This document shows, in pieces, positions 5,491 to 10,713 of a stretch of 10,713 nucleotides of DNA (within the stretch, counting starts at the first letter, position 1; every line of letters starts with the position of its first letter). Origin of the DNA: Chlorobiota bacterium (GTDB lineage Bacteria > Bacteroidota > Ignavibacteria > SZUA-365 > JAADGX01). The notes under the pieces were generated by a model. It was given only the letters and a program-made list of their open reading frames with translations, was not told the DNA's origin and made no database searches. A program made the translations under genes and the position numbers. The stretch lies in the NCBI GenBank assembly GCA_013152135.1, contig JAADGX010000229.1, forward strand, positions 1 through 10,713, in the 5' to 3' direction.

Positions 5491-6633
5491 ATGATTCGCT
5501 GTAAAATCTTCGCACGCCAACCGCGTTCAATCCTCTTCTTCCTCATGATCTCTATTGTTCTGGCTCACGCGCCCGCGGTGGCCCAGAACTTCAATACCAA
5601 GGCGCTGCTCGAGGATTATTCGCGGGAGATTTTCGAAACCAACGCCGCCGGGTTCATGGGTCCGCTGGTCATCGTCGCCAACGTGGGCGCCAACGACGCG
5701 CTGTACAACTCGGCCTACGTCCCCGCGGCTAACGACTTCTACGTGCGGCTTTCCGTCCGCACCATGTTCGCCGGCGTGCTGGAAAGCGAGCGGACGTACA
5801 CCGCCCATCTTCCCCTGGAACAGAAGAACAACCCTCACCCCGTCGGATCGGCGGAGTGGTGGCGGATCACGCAGTTGAATCTCTTCAAGCTGTCTCTTTC
5901 CCAGGCGGCCCAGGACGGCGCGCTGGAAACCGACGTCGAGACGGCCACCGTTTTCGGCGGCGAGGGCTCCGGCTTCGTCGTGCCCAAGGACTGGATGCGT
6001 GAAAACATCTCGTACATCGACAGCGCCACGCTGGCCGGACTGCCCAGCGAGCTCACGCTGACCAACGGAACCAACCAGAACATGGTATTCGCCGCCGTGC
6101 CCCAGATTACGGTGGGCAGCCTGTACAACACGGAGCTCGATTTGCGCTTCGTTCCCCCGGTGGTATTCGACCCCAACGTGGGAAAGTTCTCCTTTTACGG
6201 TGTGGGACTGACACACGCCTTTACCAACTGGTTTCACGACCCGCCGTTCGACGCCGCCGTCCAGGTGGCGTTCCAGCGCTCGCAAATCAAGAACGAGGTC
6301 GGTGTCACAAAGGCCAAGCTCGAAGCGCGCACCAATCTTTTCACGGTGAACCTCCACGCCAGCAAGCGGTGGGGATGGGCGGAGCCGTACGCGGGAATTT
6401 CCTACGAGACCCTGGACTCCGACGCCAGCTATACATTCACACTCCCCCAGTCCATCAAGGATGAAATCGGCTACGACATCGATCCGCAGACGGTCCCGGT
6501 CAGTCTTTCCGACCAGGCGATCAAAGCCACGCTCGGTTTTACCGCCCACGTCGGCCCGCTCATGGCTTTTGTCAGCGCGGGATTCGCCAAGCACATGATC
6601 TACAGCGGGGGAATCGGGTACAGGTTTGAATGA
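5491..6633 (+). CDS. Outer-membrane beta-barrel-like protein, second DUF6588-like paralogue
   Basis: From the ATG at 5491 the product has 380 residues. It has a signal peptide (basic 3-12, hydrophobic 14-25, A-V-A before Gln32). It shares with the preceding gene a block P-Q-I-T-V-G-S-L-Y-N-T-E-L-D-L-R, then F-D-P-N-V-G-K, G-V-G-L-T-H and P-F-D-A-A-V-Q-V-A-F-Q, and T-A-T-V-F-G before it. It ends Y-R-F-E, with the aromatic at the penultimate position that is usual for outer-membrane barrels. It carries extra loops relative to its neighbour, which explains the greater length. The open frame reaches back to 5365, inside the previous gene. In-frame ATGs at 5467 and 5491 are the plausible starts; neither has a strong Shine-Dalgarno, and I prefer 5491 because it gives a compact signal peptide. 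It lies 79 bp downstream of its paralogue. Function is unknown. Confidence 0.82.
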   Translation: MIRCKIFARQPRSILFFLMISIVLAHAPAVAQNFNTKALLEDYSREIFETNAAGFMGPLVIVANVGANDALYNSAYVPAANDFYVRLSVRTMFAGVLESERTYTAHLPLEQKNNPHPVGSAEWWRITQLNLFKLSLSQAAQDGALETDVETATVFGGEGSGFVVPKDWMRENISYIDSATLAGLPSELTLTNGTNQNMVFAAVPQITVGSLYNTELDLRFVPPVVFDPNVGKFSFYGVGLTHAFTNWFHDPPFDAAVQVAFQRSQIKNEVGVTKAKLEARTNLFTVNLHASKRWGWAEPYAGISYETLDSDASYTFTLPQSIKDEIGYDIDPQTVPVSLSDQAIKATLGFTAHVGPLMAFVSAGFAKHMIYSGGIGYRFE

Positions 6634-6638
6634 ATCGA

Positions 6639-6665
6639 TAAAAAAGCCGGTGCACGGAAACCGAC
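6639..6665 (-). terminator. Candidate minus-strand terminator
   Basis: On the minus strand GTCGGT (6665-6660), an 8-nt loop and ACCGGC (6651-6646) form a 6-bp stem with one G-U pair, followed by TTTTTT-A. On the plus strand the same pair is an A-C mismatch, so the element suits transcripts arriving from the right, meaning the operon ending at 6806. It lies about 140 nt beyond that stop codon and only a few bases after the convergent gene ends. Confidence 0.45.
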
Positions 6666-6720
6666 AGGAGGTTTGATCACGAAAGCGCGGTTGATCCTCG
6701 CGAAAAGCTTCACGCTTCGA

Positions 6721-6756
6721 GGCAAGTGGAAGCCGCGTTGCGGCAACAACGCTTGC
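6721..6756. other. Inverted-repeat hairpin in the convergent intergenic region
   Basis: GCGTTG (6735-6740) pairs with CAACGC (6747-6752) around a 6-nt loop. An outer GCAAG (6722-6726) can pair with CTTGC (6752-6756) across an asymmetric bulge. No T-tract follows on either side, so it is not a standard terminator. It may simply stabilise the 3' end of one of the convergent transcripts. Confidence 0.3.
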
Positions 6757-6805
6757 GACCGGGTCCGTTGCTGTTAAAAAGAACCCTTCAAAAGAAAAAC
6801 CATCA

Positions 6806-7606
6806 TCACTGGCTCTTCATCGCCACCGTCCTGGACAAACGAAAGCAGGTTCGGGCAAAGACCTGGAACGCATTCGCGGCTTTCGCTATGGCGTGAGGAA
6901 ACGAGGTCGCCTGCACCGCGATCCGGTCCGTCGAATCCGCCTCCGTTCGTGTCGTTTCGACCCAAATATTTCCCAGGGAAGATATCAGTGTCGCGTACTC
7001 GGCGATTTTTTCCGTGAGCTTGAGATCGGACGCCTCCACTTCCCGGAAGCGGTCGGAGATATTCATGAGGCGGTCGAGGTAGGTCCCGGCGGTATCCAGC
7101 TTGTTGACGGCCAGGAATACGAGCTTGAAGGATTGTCGGAGCATGGCTTCCGCCTGGAAGATTTCATACATGGCGGGATCGATGACGCGTTGGGATTCAG
7201 CCAGGATGGTATTGATCATTGCCGTGTCCGGCGAATTGCGACAGGCGTAACGTGCGAATATCAGGGCGTGATCAAAGAAACCGGAAAAACTGTTCAACAG
7301 CATCATCTCCACCCGAGAATTCTCCCGGTATCGCCGGTACATCCTTTTGTTCGTGTCACGGAGCTCTTTCCGCAATCCTTCATCGATCACCACCGCTTCC
7401 AGGGCCAGCCGCAGCGCCTCGGCGGCGTACCAGGCGCTGTACACCATCCGGCCGTTATCGCCGTCGGGCTGATGGTTCAGGGTGTATTCCATCACCATGG
7501 GGAGGGAGTCCGCGAGGGAAGCCTGGTCCGGTAACTGCCCCCTCGCCGCCGGGCCTGTCGCCTGGAACAAGATGAGCATGAAGAGAGCACTTGCAAAACG
7601 TTTCAT
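6806..7606 (-). CDS. Secreted helical protein of unknown family
   Basis: This encodes 266 residues, beginning with a typical signal peptide (M-K-R, hydrophobic core about 6-15, A-R-G before Gln24). The mature protein is predominantly amphipathic helix by inspection, rich in Ala, Leu, Met, Arg and Glu, with few Gly or Pro. There are only two cysteines, far apart. No catalytic motif or known domain is recognised. The start is supported by GGGGA located 3 nt upstream of the ATG. It is the last gene of the PhoH-peptidase-orphan series, 133 bp downstream of the peptidase, and could share its transcript. The proximity to a secreted peptidase makes an extracytoplasmic partner or substrate conceivable, but nothing in the sequence proves this. 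Confidence 0.8.
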   Translation of the reverse strand: MKRFASALFMLILFQATGPAARGQLPDQASLADSLPMVMEYTLNHQPDGDNGRMVYSAWYAAEALRLALEAVVIDEGLRKELRDTNKRMYRRYRENSRVEMMLLNSFSGFFDHALIFARYACRNSPDTAMINTILAESQRVIDPAMYEIFQAEAMLRQSFKLVFLAVNKLDTAGTYLDRLMNISDRFREVEASDLKLTEKIAEYATLISSLGNIWVETTRTEADSTDRIAVQATSFPHAIAKAANAFQVFARTCFRLSRTVAMKSQ

Positions 7607-7739
7607 CGTTCCCCGACTATCGAAAATTTTACATGCTGTTCGATCTTCCCTCCGGGGAAGTCTCGACCACGAAACATCGCGATTTTTCCGGTTACAAACA
7701 GTCCACTCTTTTTTCCCATACGAATACCGCCGGGCTTGA

Positions 7740-9143
7740 TCACTGCCACTCCAAGGCGAACATGGGGTCCCACGGGGGCAGCATCTCGGCCTTGCCCTTG
7801 AACAATTTCAACACCTCGTCCGGGACGAATTTCTTGTTCACGATGATCGAGTACGTATATTCGCGGAACCAGTCGTCGTACATCGTGAAATACCCCTTCT
7901 CCCCGACCTTGGAACCCCAGGAATTCTCCACCAGCCACTTGACCGGCTTGCCGTCCTGGATGTCCACGCCCGTGATGACCATGGCATGCGTGGGCACGCT
8001 CTCCTGGTACCAGATCCGCTGCTCCTTGGTCATGGCGAAATCCACCCCGTACAGGTCGTCGTAATCGTAGAGGTTGCGCTTCATGAAGCCGAGCTTGGAG
8101 TTGGATTCCTTGCCCACGTCGCAACCGAACCACACCGGCTCGTCGGCGAGGACCGATTTGCGGGTGATGTCCGCCAGCGTCTCCATGGGCAGGTTGACGA
8201 AGGTCATGTTGGGCTTGTCCATCATGTTGCGGTCGAACTCGATCTGGTACAACCGGTTGTAAGGGCGTCCCGGGATGTTGTGCAGGCACACGTAATCTTC
8301 GAGCTTGAGATTCACGGTGGCGGCGAGAAATTCCCGCGGGGTGTAGGTGCGCGGTTCGCCGAGTTTGCCGTCCTTGTCCTTGTACCGCCAGGTGAACGAG
8401 GTGGGCGGCACGCCGAGATGGAGCGCCAGCATCCGGTACACTTCCTTCAGCATCGCCAGCTTGCGCTTCTCCAGGTCGGACCGCGAGGCGCCTCCCGCGT
8501 GCATGTCCCGGAGAGCCGCAGCGTCTTTCCGCAGCAGCCTGGAGATCATCTTGTTCATGTTCCCGGTATTGGAGCTGTTTTTCGACTCGGGCATCACGTC
8601 CTTGGGCACGGCGCCGTACTTCTCGACCAACGCCAGTACCATGTTCCACTGGCCGCCGTCGGGGAAGGGGTGTTTGAGCAGCCACTCGACCTCGCGGTCG
8701 GAAACGGGCCGGTCGGCGGTGCGGATGATGCTTTCGAGAAACAGGTTGGCCTTTTCCAGCTTGTCCCAGAAGAACAGGTAATTCTGCGAAAACTCGAACA
8801 TCTTCATGTTGAGAGCGCGTGCGGCGATGGGGCGCATGATGTTCAACCCCGCGAAGAGCCAGCACCGTCCGCTTTTCTGCTGGTTCGTCACGCCCTCGGT
8901 TTTGATCCTGTGCGAGAAATTCTTGTCCAGTGTGGCCGTGACCAGGCGATCAAGGGCCAGGGACGGGATTTCGTTCTGGGAAACGGCGTTCAGCGCCGAC
9001 CGGGTGGCCGCGTCGAGGGTGAACGAGGACCGGAGTTCCCGAATGACCTGCGGCGTCAGGGCGCCTTTTTCGTCGCCGCCGGGTGTAGCGGCAAACGCCG
9101 CGTGAACGAAAAGAACAACAAGTAGCCAGAGGTAACGCTTCAT
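7740..9143 (-). CDS. Exported C1B cysteine aminopeptidase (PepC / bleomycin hydrolase type)
   Basis: C1B peptidases are self-compartmentalising papain-fold aminopeptidases. From the ATG at 9143 the product has 467 residues. The catalytic set is complete: oxyanion Gln88 and nucleophile Cys94 in N-Q-Q-K-S-G-R-C-W, His386 in T-H-A-M-V-I-T-G and Asn407 in V-E-N-S-W-G. Length and spacing match PepC and bleomycin hydrolase. Unlike the cytoplasmic enzymes it begins with a signal peptide (M-K-R, hydrophobic 4-14, A-F-A before residue 19 or 20), so it probably acts in the periplasm or outside. The C-terminal arm ends P-P-W-D-P-M-F-A-L-E-W-Q instead of the usual W-D-P-M-G-A-L-A, which may change exopeptidase behaviour. 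The start at 9143 is preferred to the in-frame ATG at 9164 because AGGAGA precedes it by 7 nt. It follows the PhoH gene by 36 bp on the same strand. Confidence 0.93.
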   Translation of the reverse strand: MKRYLWLLVVLFVHAAFAATPGGDEKGALTPQVIRELRSSFTLDAATRSALNAVSQNEIPSLALDRLVTATLDKNFSHRIKTEGVTNQQKSGRCWLFAGLNIMRPIAARALNMKMFEFSQNYLFFWDKLEKANLFLESIIRTADRPVSDREVEWLLKHPFPDGGQWNMVLALVEKYGAVPKDVMPESKNSSNTGNMNKMISRLLRKDAAALRDMHAGGASRSDLEKRKLAMLKEVYRMLALHLGVPPTSFTWRYKDKDGKLGEPRTYTPREFLAATVNLKLEDYVCLHNIPGRPYNRLYQIEFDRNMMDKPNMTFVNLPMETLADITRKSVLADEPVWFGCDVGKESNSKLGFMKRNLYDYDDLYGVDFAMTKEQRIWYQESVPTHAMVITGVDIQDGKPVKWLVENSWGSKVGEKGYFTMYDDWFREYTYSIIVNKKFVPDEVLKLFKGKAEMLPPWDPMFALEWQ

Positions 9144-9150
9144 GAGTTTT

Positions 9151-9156
9151 TCTCCT
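9151..9156 (-). promoter_or_regulatory. Ribosome binding site deciding the C1B peptidase start
   Basis: On the minus strand AGGAGA lies 7 nt before the ATG at 9143. It falls inside the coding stretch that a start at 9164 would use, which argues for the shorter protein and an uninterrupted signal peptide. Confidence 0.7.
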
Positions 9157-9179
9157 GTATTCATCGTCTGGTGGTCGTC

Positions 9180-10505
9180 TTACAAAATGTCGGCGGCGAG
9201 TTCGGCCAGCTCCGACCGCTCGCCTTTTTCCAGCGTCACGTGGGCGAACAGCTTCTGCCCCTTCATCCGGTCGATGAGGTAGCTCAACCCGTTGGACTCG
9301 CTGTCCAGGTACGGGTGATCGATCTGGAAGATGTCGCCCGTGAACACGACCTTCGTGCCTTCCCCGCACCGGGTGATGATCGTCTTCACCTCGTGAGGCG
9401 TGAGGTTCTGTGCTTCGTCCACGATAAAGTAGATGTTCTGCAGGCTCCGTCCACGGATGTAGGCAAGAGGCGAGATGATCAGTTTGTCCTCCGCCAGCAT
9501 CTCGGTGATCCGCTTGTACTTGGCATCGGATTCCGGGAACTGGTGCTGGATGACGCTGAGATTGTCGTAGAGCGGCTTCATGTACGGATCGAGCTTCGAC
9601 TGGACGTCGCCGGGGAGATACCCCAGGTCGCGGTTGCTGAGCGGAACCACGGGACGGGCCAGGAAAATCTGCCGGTAGTTTTTGCGCCGCTCGAGCGCCG
9701 CCGCCAGCGCCAGCAGAGTCTTGCCGGTGCCCGCTTTTCCCCCAATCGTGACCAACGGCACCTCGCGGGTCAAAGCATCGAGGGCGAAAGTCTGTTCCGC
9801 GTTCCTCGGCATAATGCCGTAGGCGGGTTTCTTGTCCACCCGTCGGATCATGTTCGTTTCGTGGTCGAACACGGCCAGCACGGATTTTCTCCCGTTGCGG
9901 AGGATGAAGTACTCGTTCGCGATCGGCGGGGGATCGAACGCGAACCGGTCGGCGGGCAATGCGAATGGGGCCTGGTACAAATTGTCGATCAGAGAATCAT
10001 CCACCCCCTCCACCAGACGCGATCCCTTGTAGAGCTGCGAGAGATCTTTCACCCGGTCGGAGATATAATCCTGTGTGTTGATCCCGATGGCCTTCGCTTT
10101 CATGCGGAGGTTGACATCCTTCGTAACAAGGGTGACACGCCGGTCCGGATGCTCGCGCTGGAGCCGGTAAGCGGTATACAGGATGCGGTGATCCGGGGTG
10201 GACGATGAAAAGCTCCTCGCGAATTCAGGATCGAACTCCCGGTCCAGGGCGATGCTGAAGGTTCCGCGATCCGGTGCCAGCCGGATGCCGGAGTTGAACG
10301 AGCGTTCTCCAATGATCCGGTCCAGGATGCGCACGAAATTGCGTGCGTGGAAGTTGATCATCTCGTTGCCTTTCTTGAAATGATCGAGCTCTTCCAGTAC
10401 CGCGATGGGAAGCACGATGTCGTCTTTTTCAAACGAGTCGAGGCACTGGCTGTCGTGCAGGATGACGTTGGTGTCGAGAACGAGAATATTTGCGGACGAA
10501 GGCAT
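9180..10505 (-). CDS. PIN-PhoH fusion ATPase/ribonuclease (PhoH2/YlaK type)
   Basis: From the ATG at 10505 this encodes 441 residues. The N-terminal PIN domain (about 1-150) shows L-D-T-N (10-13), L-E-E-L-D (37-41), P-D-H-R (104-107) and T-K-D (128-130), the acidic positions that bind metal in PIN nucleases. A linker leads to the PhoH P-loop ATPase (about 230-441), with Walker A G-G-K-A-G-T-G-K-T (255-263), Walker B with V-D-E-A-Q (362-366) and T-G-D (389-391). Characterised mycobacterial PhoH2 proteins couple ATP-dependent RNA unwinding with RNA cleavage; a cytoplasmic role in RNA handling is inferred here. The open frame extends to a GTG at 10517. I prefer 10505 because the predicted promoter then gives a normal leader and the PIN domain starts as in relatives. 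No antitoxin-like small gene is seen immediately upstream. It is the first gene of the minus-strand series. Confidence 0.93.
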   Translation of the reverse strand: MPSSANILVLDTNVILHDSQCLDSFEKDDIVLPIAVLEELDHFKKGNEMINFHARNFVRILDRIIGERSFNSGIRLAPDRGTFSIALDREFDPEFARSFSSSTPDHRILYTAYRLQREHPDRRVTLVTKDVNLRMKAKAIGINTQDYISDRVKDLSQLYKGSRLVEGVDDSLIDNLYQAPFALPADRFAFDPPPIANEYFILRNGRKSVLAVFDHETNMIRRVDKKPAYGIMPRNAEQTFALDALTREVPLVTIGGKAGTGKTLLALAAALERRKNYRQIFLARPVVPLSNRDLGYLPGDVQSKLDPYMKPLYDNLSVIQHQFPESDAKYKRITEMLAEDKLIISPLAYIRGRSLQNIYFIVDEAQNLTPHEVKTIITRCGEGTKVVFTGDIFQIDHPYLDSESNGLSYLIDRMKGQKLFAHVTLEKGERSELAELAADIL

Positions 10506-10533
10506 GGGTTCTTTCACAAGTGATACATGCTTG

Positions 10534-10562
10534 AAAATAGGAGTTTTTCGTCAGCCTCTCAA
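10534..10562 (-). promoter_or_regulatory. Candidate sigma70-type promoter for the phoH2-peptidase operon
   Basis: On the minus strand TTGAGA (10562-10557) is followed, after exactly 17 bp, by TATTTT (10539-10534). Transcription would start near 10527, about 22 nt before the ATG at 10505. Spacing is ideal and both boxes are fair matches. Confidence 0.45.
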
Positions 10563-10581
10563 CGCCAACAGAGGAATTCTG

Positions 10582-10606
10582 AATGCTGGATTCCAAATGC
10601 TGAATT
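10582..10606. repeat. Short direct repeat upstream of the phoH2 promoter
   Basis: AATGCTGGATT (10582-10592) and AATGCTGAATT (10596-10606) differ by one base and start 14 bp apart. They sit in an A/T-rich stretch, also containing GAATTC-like words, just upstream of the promoter candidate. This may be a degenerate intergenic repeat or a tandem protein-binding site. Confidence 0.4.
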
Positions 10607-10656
10607 GATCTTCGAATTGGCGAAGAGTGTATCGTCCAGCCCGTAATTGCAGGAGA

Positions 10657-10713
10657 GGCCTGCCCCCGCTTTTACGGGGCCTGCCCCCGCTCTTATGGGG
10701 CCTGCCCCCGCTC
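10657..10713. repeat. 21-bp tandem hairpin repeat, truncated by the right edge
   Basis: There are two complete 21-bp units (10657-10677 and 10678-10698) and the first 15 bp of a third (10699-10713). Each begins GGCCTGCCCCCGCT; the units differ at two positions in the final seven bases (TTTACGG against CTTATGG). Within each, CCCCG can pair with CGGGG or TGGGG across the unit boundary. The array clearly continues past the window, so its real length and any flanking gene cannot be judged. Confidence 0.9.

Noticed and set aside
5527..6594. Minus-strand open frame of 355 codons opposite the second barrel gene
   Set aside because: The plus-strand frame has a signal peptide and clear similarity to its neighbour. 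The minus frame is low in complexity (Gly/Val/Arg/Glu-rich) and is the expected mirror of GC-rich codon use.
7645..7660. Hairpin CTTCCC-TCCG-GGGAAG between the peptidase and the secreted orphan, considered as a terminator
   Set aside because: Perfect 6-bp stem but no T-tract on either strand; too little to call a terminator or a processing site.
7603..8865. Minus-strand open frame of 420 codons in a different frame from the C1B peptidase
   Set aside because: It overlaps a gene with full catalytic motifs on the same strand. Its translation is Arg/His/Gly/Pro-rich without motifs. Only its final 38 codons are kept as a weak small-ORF finding.
7986..9125. Plus-strand open frame of 379 codons opposite the C1B peptidase
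   Set aside because: Antisense shadow of a well-supported gene, with no ribosome binding site or recognisable domain.
9171..10208. Plus-strand open frame of 345 codons opposite the PIN-PhoH gene
   Set aside because: Antisense shadow; the opposite strand carries Walker A and B and PIN motifs.
10657..10713. CRISPR array
   Set aside because: The 21-bp units follow each other directly with no spacers and no cas gene is present.

Overview
The window looks like a stretch of chromosome from a Gram-negative bacterium, most likely of the FCB superphylum (a Bacteroidota, Ignavibacteria or Kapabacteria-like lineage). Base composition is moderately GC-rich. The evidence is the protein content: exported proteins of DUF2279 and apparently DUF6588 type, a zinc-free short-LID adenylate kinase, a secreted papain-like C1B aminopeptidase and a PIN-PhoH fusion. 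No phage, plasmid, transposase, CRISPR, tRNA or rRNA gene was seen. The lineage is an inference from gene families, not from a marker gene.

Layout. (1) 1-2312, minus strand: a three-gene envelope cluster, read from right to left. It holds a probable lipoprotein of unknown family (2312-1785), a DUF2279-type protein (1783-791) and a second DUF2279 paralogue (723-1) that runs off the left edge. A sigma70-like promoter sits at 2377-2406. (2) 2313-2724: divergent intergenic region with a perfect factor-independent terminator hairpin (2601-2630) that belongs to no visible gene, plus further hairpins before rlmN. (3) 2725-6633, plus strand: rlmN (23S rRNA/tRNA adenine C2 methyltransferase), adk (adenylate kinase) and two tandem, related, signal-peptide-bearing outer-membrane beta-barrel-like proteins. 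(4) 6634-6805: convergent intergenic region with a probable minus-strand terminator. (5) 6806-10505, minus strand: a PIN-PhoH ATPase (10505-9180), an exported bleomycin-hydrolase/PepC-type peptidase (9143-7740) and a secreted helical protein of unknown family (7606-6806), probably co-transcribed from a promoter at 10534-10562. (6) 10563-10713: intergenic DNA ending in a 21-bp tandem hairpin repeat that continues beyond the window.

Most genes are ordinary housekeeping or envelope functions. Two separate pairs of tandem envelope paralogues suggest local duplication and divergence. The points most worth a second look are the unusually short adenylate kinase LID, the exported C1B peptidase with a modified C-terminal arm, the orphan terminator and structured leader before rlmN, and the hairpin repeat array at the right edge. 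I found no convincing defence, mobile or otherwise novel multi-gene system.
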